From NCBI RefSeq assembly GCF_900156745.1, contig NZ_LT707065.1, positions 1,984,001 to 2,048,000 of the forward strand: a stretch of 64,000 bases of DNA, in the 5' to 3' direction. The first letter of the stretch is position 1. Each line of letters opens with the position of its first letter. Of the stretch, positions 36,739 to 45,887 are shown one piece after another. Origin of the DNA: Achromobacter sp. MFA1 R4. Lineage in GTDB: Bacteria; Pseudomonadota; Gammaproteobacteria; Burkholderiales; Burkholderiaceae_B. The notes beneath the pieces are model-generated. The model had not been told where the DNA came from, ran no database searches, and saw nothing but the letters and a program-made list of their open reading frames with translations. Position numbers and translations under genes: made by a program.

Positions 36739-37302
36739 TTACTCCGGTTCGGCGACGTTGAAGGCTTCGCCGGTGGCGAAGAACGAGCCGCCGGCCACGT
36801 AGTGCACCGAACGGCGCGCGTCGTCCGGAAAATGCCAGCGGTTGCCCGAGAACGCTTCCGGCGCCGCCCACGCGGCCACGACCTCGCCGATGAAGAGGTC
36901 ATAGGCCTGCTGGTTGTGCGGCTCGGGGATGACCTTGCATTCCAGCCATCCGAGGCAGTCGCTGATGAGCGGCGCGCCGATCTTGCTGGCCGCGAAAGTC
37001 GTCAGGCCGCTGGCCAGGAACTTGTCTTCGTCGCGGCCCGACTGCGAGCCCACCCGCAGCGTGGCGCTTGCCTGCGCCCGCGACGGGATGCACAGCGCAA
37101 ATTCGCCCGAGGCCTCGATCAGTTCGCGGGTGTAGGTGCTTTTGTCGACCACGACCAGCATCTTGGGCGGGCTGAAATCCAGCGGCATGGCCCATGCGGC
37201 GGCCATCACGTTGCGCGCATCGCCGTGCGCGCTGGTGACCAGCACGGTCGGGCCGTGGTTCAGGAGGAGGTAGGCGCGGGGCAGGTCGACGGATTCGATC
37301 AT
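36739..37302 (-). CDS. Flavin reductase-like FMN-binding split-barrel protein
   Basis: 187 residues. The pattern PTVLVTSAHGDARNVMAAAW, then FSPPKMLVVVDKSTYTRELI and the CLGWLECKVI block is that of the DIM6/NTAB flavin-binding family. Members reduce FMN for a partner monooxygenase or act alone. No monooxygenase is adjacent; it lies between an SnoaL-like gene (7 bp upstream) and a deoxyribosyltransferase gene, all leftward. Confidence 0.87.
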   Translation of the reverse strand: MIESVDLPRAYLLLNHGPTVLVTSAHGDARNVMAAAWAMPLDFSPPKMLVVVDKSTYTRELIEASGEFALCIPSRAQASATLRVGSQSGRDEDKFLASGLTTFAASKIGAPLISDCLGWLECKVIPEPHNQQAYDLFIGEVVAAWAAPEAFSGNRWHFPDDARRSVHYVAGGSFFATGEAFNVAEPE

Positions 37303-37309
37303 GGGCGGC

Positions 37310-37768
37310 CTAGAACATGCCGTTCTTGTTGGCGGGATTTTCGGGGATCTCCTGGCTCACGTCCCAGTGCTCGACGATCTTGCCGTCCTGGACGCGGAAG
37401 ATGTCGACCACGGCCTGGCCGCGGTCTTCCGGCGAATCGCGCCACAGGTTGTGGATCATGACGAGATCGCCTTCGGCGATGACGCGCTTGATCTCGACGA
37501 TGGCTTGCGGGTGCTGTTCGAAATAGCGCGGAAAAAAATCCACCATCGGCCCGACGCCGTCCTGCATGTACGGATTGTGCTGGGTGTAGGTCGGGCCGAC
37601 GTACCGGCGCACGGCTTCGTCGATGTCGCGGTCCTGGAACATCATGCGGAAGAACGCGACGGCGATGTCCTTGTTCGACTGCGGCTCGGCCGCAAGCGCC
37701 GGCGCGGCCGCCACGCAACTGGAGGCGACCAGCAGGCAGGCGGCCAACGATTTCCACTTCATACGCAT
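37310..37768 (-). CDS. Secreted SnoaL/NTF2-like protein
   Basis: 152 residues with a Sec signal peptide (MKWKSLAACLLVASSCVAAA, cleavage after ALA). The mature part is one alpha+beta-barrel domain (YTQHNPYMQDGVGPMVDFF, then DIFRVQDGKIVEHWDVSQ), as in SnoaL-like predicted aldol-ketol isomerases. Export to the periplasm is less common for the family. Function unknown. Start may be at 37768 or 37762. Confidence 0.85.
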   Translation of the reverse strand: MRMKWKSLAACLLVASSCVAAAPALAAEPQSNKDIAVAFFRMMFQDRDIDEAVRRYVGPTYTQHNPYMQDGVGPMVDFFPRYFEQHPQAIVEIKRVIAEGDLVMIHNLWRDSPEDRGQAVVDIFRVQDGKIVEHWDVSQEIPENPANKNGMF

Positions 37769-37831
37769 ACAGGACTACTCAGGTGACGCCGACTGGCGGC
37801 CTGCCAGTTTACAAACAAACGCGGCCGATCA

Positions 37832-38443
37832 TCAGTATCCGACGGTGTAACGGCGGCGCGAATGCCGGGGCGTCTCGACTTCGTCGGCCAGGGCGATCGC
37901 GTAGTCTTCCATCGAAATCCAGCTCTTGCCTTCCTCGTCCGCGAGCAGGTGGTCGTCGCCCACGCGGAAGGTGGCGGTGCGCTCGCCCGGTTCAAAGATC
38001 GCGGACGGCGACAGGAACGTCCAGTTCAGCACCTTTTCCTGGCGCAACGCATCCAGGAACACCACGCCGGCGCGCGCTTCGGGCTTGTAGGCGTCCGGGA
38101 ATTCCGGGGTGTCGATCAGCATCTTGCCGGGCGCCACCAGCAGGCTGCCCGCGCCGCCCACCACCAGCAGGCGCGGCACGCCCGCGTTCTTGACGGCGGC
38201 CAGCAGCGGCTTGGCGTCGGTGGACACAAAGCGCGTGGCGCTGATGACGGCATCGTGACCCGCCAGGATCGGCGTCAGGCCTTCGGGGTCGGTGGCATCG
38301 CCCTGGCGGACGGTGAGGCCCGGTTGTTCGTTGACCTCGGCGGGATTGCGGGCGATGCCCGTCACCTGGTGGCCGCGCTTGAGCAGTTCGTCCGCCACGC
38401 GCGAACCCACGCGGCCGGTAATTCCGATCAATGCGATTTTCAT
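37832..38443 (-). CDS. NAD(P)-binding oxidoreductase (NmrA/YwnB-like)
   Basis: 203 residues, Rossmann fold: IGITGRVGSRVADELLKRGH at the start, VVGGAGSL mid-chain and the C-terminal VGDDHLLADEEGKSWISMEDYA block of the YwnB/YesF-like atypical SDR group. These proteins bind NADPH and often act as redox sensors or flavin-type reductases. Ribosome site AAGGAG. The gene stands apart from the next leftward gene by 63 bp. Confidence 0.86.
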   Translation of the reverse strand: MKIALIGITGRVGSRVADELLKRGHQVTGIARNPAEVNEQPGLTVRQGDATDPEGLTPILAGHDAVISATRFVSTDAKPLLAAVKNAGVPRLLVVGGAGSLLVAPGKMLIDTPEFPDAYKPEARAGVVFLDALRQEKVLNWTFLSPSAIFEPGERTATFRVGDDHLLADEEGKSWISMEDYAIALADEVETPRHSRRRYTVGY

Positions 38444-38665
38444 GGTCTTGCTCCTTGCAGGAATGGGCCGGTCGCGGCCGCCACGGGATGGGGCGGAACA
38501 GGCGCCGGCGCAGGCAAAGCCATACTATTCGGCGCAATCCGATCAAAAAACCCACAAACCGGGAAGAGTTTTTTGCATTTCATGCACCAATAACCCGGGA
38601 GGATCGGCCGTCGGCGCGGGCGGGGCGGCGCGCACCGGGCGCTCCCCGCAATCCAGTGTGCGCCC

Positions 38666-38691
38666 GGCGGCCCCGATTGAACAGGGCCGCC
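38666..38691 (-). terminator. GC-rich stem after the panE-like gene
   Basis: GGCGGCCC / GGGCCGCC, 10-nt loop, 9 bp past the stop at 38700. No T-run follows, so it is a possible but weak terminator. Nothing else is seen in 38444-38699. Confidence 0.35.
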
Positions 38692-38699
38692 CGCCCCGG

Positions 38700-39626
38700 T
38701 CAGCGCGCGGCGCGCTGCGCCTGGTACACCTGCAGATGCGAATACGCCACGCGCAGATAGGTGGCGTCCACGCCCAGCGTGCGGGCGCGGCGGACCATGT
38801 CGCCCACGATGTGGTCGGCCTCGACCGGCAGGCCCTGGCGCAGGTCGCGGAACATGGAAGCGGTCATGGGCTGGCTGCGGTCGGACAACAGCTTCTGCAC
38901 GGCGGCGTCGGCCTCGGGCCGCACCGCATGGCCGGAGGCGGCCGCGACCGCCTGCGATTCCTGCAGCAGGCTGAGCAGGAAGTCCACGCCGTCGTCGGTG
39001 GACGCGATCTGACCCACCGAACCGCGCATCAGGCAGGTGGCCGCGGCCAAGGTGGTCAGCATGACGTACTTTTCCCAGATGTCCTGGTAGATGTTCTCGC
39101 TGAGCCGGCTGACGTATTCGCCGCCCGCCAGCGCCTGCTCCAGCGCGATGCAGCGCTCGCTGCGGGCGGGGCCGGCGCGTTCGCCGAACACGAGGTTGGC
39201 ATGCTTGCCCAGGTGGACGACTTCGCCGTCGGGGCCGAGCGTGGCATTGATCTGGCACAGGCCGCCCAGCACGCGATGCGGTTCGAATTCGCGGTCCAGC
39301 ACGTCATACTGCAGCACGCCGTTCATGATGGGCAGCACCGCCGTATCGGGGCCCACCGCGGGGCGGATGGCCTCGATGGCGCTGTCCAGGTCGTAAGCCT
39401 TGCAGGACAGCACCACCACGTCGTAGCTGTCCTGCAGCGTCTGCTGCGTGACCAGCTTGGGATGCAGCGTGGCATCTCCCAGCGGACTCTGGATGCGCAA
39501 TCCCTGCTCGCGGATCCGCGCGGCGCGCGGCTCGCGCACCAGGAACGTCACGTCCGCGCCCGCTTGCGCCGCGCGCCCGCCGAAGTATCCGCCGGTACCG
39601 CCGGCGCCCAAGAACAACAACCGCAT
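38700..39626 (-). CDS. panE: 2-dehydropantoate 2-reductase family (ApbA/PanE)
   Basis: 308 residues. NADPH motif FLGAGGTGGYFGG at the N-terminus, catalytic Lys in SCKAYDLDSAIE (about residue 75), NGVLQYD, and the EKYVMLTTLAAATCLMRG helix. It would reduce 2-dehydropantoate to pantoate in coenzyme A synthesis. Betaproteobacteria carry several paralogues of this family with other 2-oxoacid substrates, so the exact role is uncertain. Confidence 0.85.
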   Translation of the reverse strand: MRLLFLGAGGTGGYFGGRAAQAGADVTFLVREPRAARIREQGLRIQSPLGDATLHPKLVTQQTLQDSYDVVVLSCKAYDLDSAIEAIRPAVGPDTAVLPIMNGVLQYDVLDREFEPHRVLGGLCQINATLGPDGEVVHLGKHANLVFGERAGPARSERCIALEQALAGGEYVSRLSENIYQDIWEKYVMLTTLAAATCLMRGSVGQIASTDDGVDFLLSLLQESQAVAAASGHAVRPEADAAVQKLLSDRSQPMTASMFRDLRQGLPVEADHIVGDMVRRARTLGVDATYLRVAYSHLQVYQAQRAAR

Positions 39627-39728
39627 GCCTGTCTCCTGTTGGCTGCCCGCGTCGGACGCGGGCCGATGAAAGAATTATGCGCCCGGACCGCCGCGCGGCC
39701 CATCGGCCGCGCCCACGCGCCGGACGGT

Positions 39729-40643
39729 TCAGGCCTGCTGCTGGCGTTCGGTCCAGGCCTCGTATCCGCCGCGCAAGGCCCAGATCTTGCGGTAGCCGGC
39801 GGCGCGCAGGCGCGAGGCGAGCAGCGCGGCCGAGACTTCGTTCGGGCATGCGCAATAGACCACGATGTCGGCGTCGAGCGCGCCCGGGTCCAGCGCCGGC
39901 AGCGGCTGCTTCAGATCCACGGCCACGGCGCCGGGGATGCGCGCCGCGTCGCGCTGGGCCTCGGGCCGCACGTCGAAGACCAGCGCATCGCGCCCGTCCT
40001 GGCGCCATTGCATCAACTCGTCGACCGACAGCCGCGGAATGACGCGCAGGCTGCGCAGCAGCAGCCGGCGCCGCAGAAAGCGCGCCACGATGTAGAGCGC
40101 CAGCACTGCCGCCAGCACCGCCAGTCCCACCGGGCCATAGGTGCCCAGGACGTCCAGCACGTCGTTGACCACGCTGTGGAAGAGGCCGCCCAGCAGCAGC
40201 GCCGAGCCCACCCAGACCAGCGCGCCGGCCAGGTCATAGACGAAGAAGCGGCGATAGGGCGTGCGGGTCAGGCCCGCCATGACGGTGGACAGGGCGCCCG
40301 CGCCCGGCAGGAACTTGCACACCAGCAGCGCGCGCACGCCGATGCGCAGGTACAGGCGCTGCGTCTGCCGGATGCACGAGTCCTGCGACAAGGACAGCTT
40401 GCAGACCACGCCCAGCAGCCGCGACCCGTAGCGCCGTCCGGCCCAATACCAGAGGCTGTCGGCGATGAGGCATGCGGCCGTGGCGGCCAGCAGGGGCACG
40501 AGCCATCCGGCCGCGCCCGCCAGCGCGCCGGCCGCGATGATCATGGGGTAGGCGGGCACCGGCAGCCCGGCCTGCTCGATCAGGACGTTGGCGAACACCA
40601 GCCACCCGCCGTACTGCTCGAGCAGCAATTGAATGTCTTGCAT
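39729..40643 (-). CDS. DedA-family membrane protein fused to a rhodanese domain
   Basis: 304 residues. Residues 1-190 are a DedA/SNARE-associated domain (GLPVPAYPMIIAAGALAG, then FLPGAGALSTVMAGLTRTPY) with about five membrane segments. Residues 200-300 form a rhodanese domain ending in YCACPNEVSAALLASRLRAAGY; the Cys of CPNE is the expected active-site sulfur carrier. DedA proteins move lipids across the membrane or keep the proton-motive force; the sulfurtransferase part would lie in the cytoplasm. The link between the two is unknown. Confidence 0.9.
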   Translation of the reverse strand: MQDIQLLLEQYGGWLVFANVLIEQAGLPVPAYPMIIAAGALAGAAGWLVPLLAATAACLIADSLWYWAGRRYGSRLLGVVCKLSLSQDSCIRQTQRLYLRIGVRALLVCKFLPGAGALSTVMAGLTRTPYRRFFVYDLAGALVWVGSALLLGGLFHSVVNDVLDVLGTYGPVGLAVLAAVLALYIVARFLRRRLLLRSLRVIPRLSVDELMQWRQDGRDALVFDVRPEAQRDAARIPGAVAVDLKQPLPALDPGALDADIVVYCACPNEVSAALLASRLRAAGYRKIWALRGGYEAWTERQQQA

Positions 40644-41107
40644 GGATCTTCCTGCTTGCCGCGCACGTCGCGGCTCCTGCGCGGAATTTTAGGCGCGCGC
40701 CCTCGCGGACGGACCATAGACCCTGCGCCCCGCGCGGCAACAGACTGTTCCCTTGCCATGGACACCGGCGTCATCCCGGCGCAGTGTCCACCTATTGGGA
40801 CACCGCGCACCACTGCGGTGCCACCAATCCCCGCGAGGGTGCCTATAATCCTGCCCGGCCATCAGGTTTCCCCGACTTGTCGCAGGAATGCCCCGTGGCA
40901 TACAAATTGCTTCGCCAGGACAGGCGGCGAACTCGACCATTCGGACGGGTGCGCCTCCTGGCGCTCCCATCCGATGACCGATCCCACGCCCCCGTTTCCG
41001 CACGTTCGCCCCGGCATCATGCCCGCCAGCGGCAGCGGCCTCCTTGCAGCGGGCGGCGCCTCCCCTCATCTCCATTACCTGTCCTTCCCCGCGTAGGAGT
41101 CACCTGC
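40644..41107 (+). other. 464-bp intergenic region upstream of the BMP operon
   Basis: No credible gene. It holds a perfect TATAAT at 40844-40849 and a CACCGC/GCGGTG inverted repeat (40801-40820) just before it, which could be a promoter and operator for the nucleoside-uptake operon starting at 41108. No good -35 box is visible. Confidence 0.4.
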
Positions 41108-42139
41108 ATGAAATCCCTTTCCCTTTCTTCCGCTGGCGGCATCGCCCGCCGCGGCCTGCTCAAGCTGGCCGCAGCGGCTGCCGGCGCGCTGATGTTCTCG
41201 GGCGCGGCCCTGGCCCAGGCGCCCGCCAAGACCAAGGTCGCCGCCGTCTACACCGTGCCGGTCGAACAGCAATGGGTCTCGCGCATCCACAAGGCCCTGT
41301 CGGCCGCCCGCGACCGCGGCGACATCGAGTACACGTTCTCGGAAAACGTCACCAACGCCGACTACGAGCGCGTGCTGCGCCAGTACGCCGAGCAGGGCAA
41401 CAAGCTGATCGTGGGCGAGGCGTTCGCCGTTGAAGCCGCGGCCCGCAAGGTCGCCAAGGACTATCCGCAGACCGCCTTCCTGATGGGTTCGTCGGGCAAG
41501 CCCCAGCAGCCCAACTTCTCGGTGTTCGACAACTACATCCAGGAACCCGCGTACCTGACCGGCATGATCGCCGGCGGCATGAGCAAGACCGGCAAGATCG
41601 GCCTGGTCGGCGGCTACCCCATCCCCGAAGTGAACCGCCTGATGCAGGCTTTCATGGAAGGCGCCAAGGAAACGAACCCGAAGGCCGAGTTCACCGTGAC
41701 CTTCATCGGCTCGTGGTTCGATCCCCCCAAGGCCAAGGAAGCCGCCTTCGCCATGATCGACAAGGGCGCGGACGTGCTGTATGCCGAACGCTTCGGCGTG
41801 TCGGACGCCGCCAAGGAACGCGGCAAGCTGGCCATCGGCAACGTGATCGACACCCAGCCGCAGTACCCCGAGACGGTCGTCGCCTCGGCGCTGTGGAGCA
41901 TGGAACCCACCATCGACGAAGCGCTCAAGCAAGTGAAGGCCGGCACGTTCAAGGCCGCTGACTTCGGCGAGTATTCGCTGATGAAGCACAAGGGCTCGTC
42001 GCTCGCGCCGCTGGGCACCTTCGCGCAGAAGATCCCGGCCGACCTGGTCGCCAAGGTCCAGGCCAAGGAAAAAGCCATCCTGGACGGCAGCTTCACCGTG
42101 AAGGTCAACGACAAAGAACCCAAGTCCACGGCACGATGA
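41108..42139 (+). CDS. BMP-family ABC transporter binding protein (nucleoside/purine type)
   Basis: 343 residues. The leader has twin arginines (IARRGLLKLAAAAAGAL), so Tat export is likely. The mature chain follows the basic-membrane-protein/PnrA pattern: VAAVYTVPVEQQWVSRIHKAL, GEAFAVEAAA, FSVFDNYIQEPAYLTGMIAG and GLVGGYPIPEVNRLMQAF. BMP proteins bind nucleosides, purines or related heterocycles. First gene of an ABC importer; its stop overlaps the ATPase start. Ribosome site TAGGAG. Confidence 0.92.
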   Translation: MKSLSLSSAGGIARRGLLKLAAAAAGALMFSGAALAQAPAKTKVAAVYTVPVEQQWVSRIHKALSAARDRGDIEYTFSENVTNADYERVLRQYAEQGNKLIVGEAFAVEAAARKVAKDYPQTAFLMGSSGKPQQPNFSVFDNYIQEPAYLTGMIAGGMSKTGKIGLVGGYPIPEVNRLMQAFMEGAKETNPKAEFTVTFIGSWFDPPKAKEAAFAMIDKGADVLYAERFGVSDAAKERGKLAIGNVIDTQPQYPETVVASALWSMEPTIDEALKQVKAGTFKAADFGEYSLMKHKGSSLAPLGTFAQKIPADLVAKVQAKEKAILDGSFTVKVNDKEPKSTAR

Positions 42140-43665
42140 ACCAAGCGCCTCTCGCCCTGCAACTGACGGGGATCACCAAACGCTTTGGCAGCCTCACGGC
42201 CAACGACGATGTCTCGCTCACGCTCCGGCAGGGCGAAGTGTTGGCCTTGCTGGGCGAGAACGGCGCCGGCAAATCGACCCTGGTGTCGATCCTGTTCGGC
42301 CACTACGTGGCCGACGCCGGCCGTATCGACGTCTTCGGCAAGCCCTTGCCCGCCGGCCGGCCCGACGCCGCGCTGGCGGCGGGCGTGGGCATGGTGCACC
42401 AGCATTTCACGCTGGCCGACAACCTCACCGTGCTGGACAACATCATGGTGGGCACGGAATCGCTCTGGAAGCTGGCATCGGGCCGCGGCCAGGCCCGCAA
42501 ACGCCTGGTTGAACTGGGCCAGCGCTTCGGCCTGGGCGTGGACCCGGACGCGCGCGTGGGCACGCTGTCCGTCGGCGAAAAGCAGCGCGTCGAGATCCTG
42601 AAGGCGCTGTACCGCGGCGCCCGCGTGCTGATCCTGGACGAGCCCACCGCGGTGCTGACGCCGCAGGAAGTGCAGGACCTGTTCGCCACGCTGCGCGGCT
42701 TTGTCGACGAAGGCCTGGCCGTGATCTTCATTTCGCACAAGCTGGACGAAGTGATGGCCGTGTCGCGCCGCGTCGCCGTGCTGCGGCAGGGCCGGCTGGT
42801 GGCCGAGCGCGACACCGCGGACACCAGCCCGGCGGAACTGGCCGAACTGATGGTGGGCCGCAAGGTCGTCATGCCGCGCGCGCAAGCGGCCTCGGCCGCC
42901 GAGCAGGCCGCGCCCGTGGTGACCCTGTCCCAGGTGACCGTGCGCGACAGCCGCGACGGCGCGCCCCGGCTCGACAGCCTGGACCTGGTTGTCCACACCC
43001 ATGAAATCGTGGCCATCGCCGGCGTGGCCGGCAACGGCCAACAGGCGCTGGTGTCGGTGCTGACCGGCCTGCGCCAGCCCTCGGACGGCACGATCCGGCT
43101 GGGCCCGGAACACGCCGCCGCGCCGACCACCCCCGCGGGCTGGACCGCCGCGCGCGTGGGCCGCATCCCGGAAGACCGGCACGGCGAAGGCATGATCGGC
43201 GACAGCCCCCTGTGGGAAAACGCCATCGTGGAAGACCTGAAAGACAAGCGCTTCGCCCGCCACGGCCTGATCCGCGCCCGCGCGGGCAAGGCGTATGCGG
43301 CGTCGCTCGCCAAGCAGTTCGACGTGCGCGCCGCCTCGCTCGACGTGCGCACGCGCAGTCTGTCCGGCGGCAACATGCAGAAACTGATCCTGGGCCGCAC
43401 GCTGGCGCGCGAGCCGCGCCTCATCGTGGCCGACCAGCCTACCTGGGGCCTGGACATCGGCGCGGTCGCCTACGTGCGCGAGCAGCTGCTGGCGGCGCGC
43501 GCGCGCGGCGCGGGCGTGCTGCTGGTGTCCGAAGACCTGGAAGAAATCTTCGCCCTGGCCGACCGCATCGCCGTGCTGTGCGGCGGCAAGCTGGTCGCGA
43601 TCAAGCCGGTGGCCGACTGGACGCCCGCCACCGTCGGCCTGGCCATGACGGGAACCCGGGCGTGA
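42136..43665 (+). CDS. ABC transporter double ATPase (nucleoside importer, RbsA/NupA-like)
   Basis: 509 residues with two nucleotide-binding domains. The first is complete: Walker A GENGAGKST near residue 40, signature LSVGEKQRVEILKAL, Walker B VLILDEPTAVLTP. The second has a degenerate Walker A (GVAGNGQQA) but signature LSGGNMQKLILGR. This layout is typical of BMP-linked nucleoside importers. Overlaps the previous gene by 4 bp. Confidence 0.93.
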   Translation: MNQAPLALQLTGITKRFGSLTANDDVSLTLRQGEVLALLGENGAGKSTLVSILFGHYVADAGRIDVFGKPLPAGRPDAALAAGVGMVHQHFTLADNLTVLDNIMVGTESLWKLASGRGQARKRLVELGQRFGLGVDPDARVGTLSVGEKQRVEILKALYRGARVLILDEPTAVLTPQEVQDLFATLRGFVDEGLAVIFISHKLDEVMAVSRRVAVLRQGRLVAERDTADTSPAELAELMVGRKVVMPRAQAASAAEQAAPVVTLSQVTVRDSRDGAPRLDSLDLVVHTHEIVAIAGVAGNGQQALVSVLTGLRQPSDGTIRLGPEHAAAPTTPAGWTAARVGRIPEDRHGEGMIGDSPLWENAIVEDLKDKRFARHGLIRARAGKAYAASLAKQFDVRAASLDVRTRSLSGGNMQKLILGRTLAREPRLIVADQPTWGLDIGAVAYVREQLLAARARGAGVLLVSEDLEEIFALADRIAVLCGGKLVAIKPVADWTPATVGLAMTGTRA

Positions 43666-43714
43666 CGGCTCGCACCGTCCTGTCCGGCTGTCTCCACAAC
43701 TGAGCATCACTCGC

Positions 43715-44788
43715 ATGAAACTGATCCTGGAACGCCGCCCCGAGCCCAGCCGCCTTGCGCTGGCCCTGGCCCCGATCGCGGCCATCCTCTTCACCCTGGC
43801 GGTCTGCACGCTGCTGGTGGCCTGGGCCGGCGCCCCCGTCGGCCGCGCCTATGCGCTGTTGTTCGAAGGCGCGTTCGGCACGCGCTTCGCGCTGTCCGAA
43901 ACGCTGACGCGCGCCACGCCGCTGATGCTGACCGGCCTGGCCTGCGCCGTGGCCTTCCGGGCCCGTTTCTACAACATCGGCGCCGAAGGCCAGCTCTATC
44001 TGGGCGCGCTGGCGGCCGTGGCGGTGGGCGGCCTGCATGGCGGCACCGGCTTCGACCTGCCCGTGCCCGTGCTGTTTGCCGGCATGATGCTGGCGGCCGC
44101 GCTGGCCGGCGCCTTGCTGCTGCTGATCCCGGCCGTGCTGAAGACACGCCTGGGCGTGGACGAAGTGGTGACCACGCTGCTGGGCAACTTCATCGTGCTG
44201 CTGTTCGTGTCCATGATGCTGGACGGCCCGATGAAGGATCCCATGGCCATGGGCTGGCCGCAGTCCGTGGCGCTGAACGGCGACCTGGAGCTGGGCAAGC
44301 TGATCGAACGCACGCGCGCCCACACCGGCCTGCTCTGGGCCGCGGGCCTGGCGCTGGGCCTGTGGCTGCTCAACCGCTACACGGTGTTCGGCTTCCAGAT
44401 GCGCGCGGTGGGCGCCAACGCCCACGCCTCGCGCTTCCTGGGCCTGCCGGTGAACCGCGTGATGCTGGGCACCGCCATGCTGTCGGGCGCACTGGCGGGC
44501 CTGGCCGGCGCCATCGAAGTGGCGGGGCGCACCAGCTACGTCACGCTCGACATGTCGCCGGGCTATGGCTACACGGGCGTGGTGGTCGCCATGCTGGCCG
44601 GCCTGCATCCGCTGGGCGTGATCCTGGCCAGCATCTTCGTGGCCGGCATGCTGGTGGGCGCCGACAGCATGAGCCGCGCCATCGCCGTGCCCAACTACAT
44701 CGCCGACGTCATCGTCGCCACCTCGTTGCTCGCCATGCTGGTCGCGACGCTATTCGCGCAGTACCGCCTGCGCCGCAACAAGGCTTGA
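43715..44788 (+). CDS. Nucleoside-type ABC transporter permease 1 (NupP-like)
   Basis: 357 residues, eight to ten membrane helices. Landmarks are ALSETLTRATPLMLTGLACA, the YNIGAEGQLYLGALAA block and GLDEVVTTL-like VDEVVTTLLGNFIVLL, typical of BMP-linked permeases. Follows the ATPase gene by 49 bp and precedes the second permease by 10 bp. Confidence 0.92.
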   Translation: MKLILERRPEPSRLALALAPIAAILFTLAVCTLLVAWAGAPVGRAYALLFEGAFGTRFALSETLTRATPLMLTGLACAVAFRARFYNIGAEGQLYLGALAAVAVGGLHGGTGFDLPVPVLFAGMMLAAALAGALLLLIPAVLKTRLGVDEVVTTLLGNFIVLLFVSMMLDGPMKDPMAMGWPQSVALNGDLELGKLIERTRAHTGLLWAAGLALGLWLLNRYTVFGFQMRAVGANAHASRFLGLPVNRVMLGTAMLSGALAGLAGAIEVAGRTSYVTLDMSPGYGYTGVVVAMLAGLHPLGVILASIFVAGMLVGADSMSRAIAVPNYIADVIVATSLLAMLVATLFAQYRLRRNKA

Positions 44789-44798
44789 GGAGCACGCC

Positions 44799-45749
44799 AT
44801 GGAATGGATGGATTTGATGAGTTCCGCGGCCTTCTGGGTCGCCGTGCTGCGCCTGGCCACGCCGCTGATCCTGGGCACGCTGGGTGTGCTGCTGTGCGAA
44901 CGCGCCGGCGTGCTGAACCTGGGCATCGAAGGCATCATGGTCGCCGGGGCCTTCACGGGCTGGCTGGTCGTCTACCTGGGCGCGCCGCTCTACGTGGGCG
45001 TGCTGGCGGCGGCGCTGGCCGGCGCCGCGTTCGGCCTGCTGCACGCGGTGCTGACCGTGCCGCTGGGGCTGTCGCAGCACGTCTCGGGACTGGGCGTGAC
45101 CATGCTGGCCACCAGCCTGAGCTATTTTGCGTACCGCGTCACCTTCCCCAGCGTCAACACGCCGCCCACGATCACGCCGTTCGCCGAAATGAAGTTCCTG
45201 GACGGCATTCCGCTCATCGGACCCGTGCTGGCCGGACAGACGCCCATGACACTGATCGCGCTGGCCGCGGTGCCCGTGCTTGCGTGGGTGCTGAACCGCA
45301 CGCCGGTCGGCCTGGCGATCCGCATGGTGGGCGAAAACCCCGCCGCCGCCGAAGGCCAGGGCCTGTCCGTGACGCGCCTGCGCATTGGCGCTATCGTGGC
45401 CGGATCGGCGCTGATGGGCGTGGCAGGCAGCTTCCTTACGCTGGCGGCGTTCAACGCGTTCTTCTTCAATATGGTCAACGGCCGCGGCTGGGTCTGCGTG
45501 GCGCTGGTGGTGTTTGCGTCGTGGCGGCCCGGCAAGGCGCTCTTGGGCGCGCTGATCTTCGCCTTCTTCGACGCGCTGCAGCTGCGCCTGCAGCAGGGCG
45601 GGGCGGCGCTGCCGGGCCTGCCGGAACTGCCGTACCAGGTGTACCTGATGCTGCCCTATATCCTGTCCATCCTGGCCCTGGTGTTCATGGCGCGCCGCGC
45701 CGCCTACCCGCAAGCCCTGATGAAACCGTATCGCAAAGGCGAAAGGTAG
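44799..45749 (+). CDS. Nucleoside-type ABC transporter permease 2 (NupQ-like)
   Basis: 316 residues, about eight membrane helices. NLGIEGIMVAGAFTGWLVVY and VGENPAAAEGQGLSVTRLRI are the standard blocks of this partner subunit. The stop is directly followed by a GC-rich intergenic repeat, then by an amidohydrolase gene, likely in the same operon. Ribosome site GAGGAG. Confidence 0.93.
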   Translation: MEWMDLMSSAAFWVAVLRLATPLILGTLGVLLCERAGVLNLGIEGIMVAGAFTGWLVVYLGAPLYVGVLAAALAGAAFGLLHAVLTVPLGLSQHVSGLGVTMLATSLSYFAYRVTFPSVNTPPTITPFAEMKFLDGIPLIGPVLAGQTPMTLIALAAVPVLAWVLNRTPVGLAIRMVGENPAAAEGQGLSVTRLRIGAIVAGSALMGVAGSFLTLAAFNAFFFNMVNGRGWVCVALVVFASWRPGKALLGALIFAFFDALQLRLQQGGAALPGLPELPYQVYLMLPYILSILALVFMARRAAYPQALMKPYRKGER

Positions 45750-45825
45750 CCCCCCCGAGCGCTACGCGCTTCCCCCAGGGGCGTCGCGACGGACCGGCAG
45801 AGCCGGCTCCGTGCGACCCGACGCG
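45750..45825 (+). repeat. GC-rich intergenic repeat, copy 2
   Basis: Same order of blocks as the copy at 15961: C-run then GAGCGC, GCGCTTCCCCCAGGGG, GGACCGGCAGAGCCGG. It starts at the base after a stop codon, as copy 1 does. It divides the transporter genes from the amidohydrolase gene. Confidence 0.75.
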
Positions 45826-45887
45826 GCGGCGGCGGCTCATGCAACGGGGCAGGGATGCGGCAACTGAAATTTTTGCAAGGAATTCGC

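Noticed and set aside
38292..41096. 934-codon rightward frame across panE- and DedA-like genes and the BMP upstream region
   Set aside because: It crosses several clear leftward genes and has no recognisable domain or start signal.
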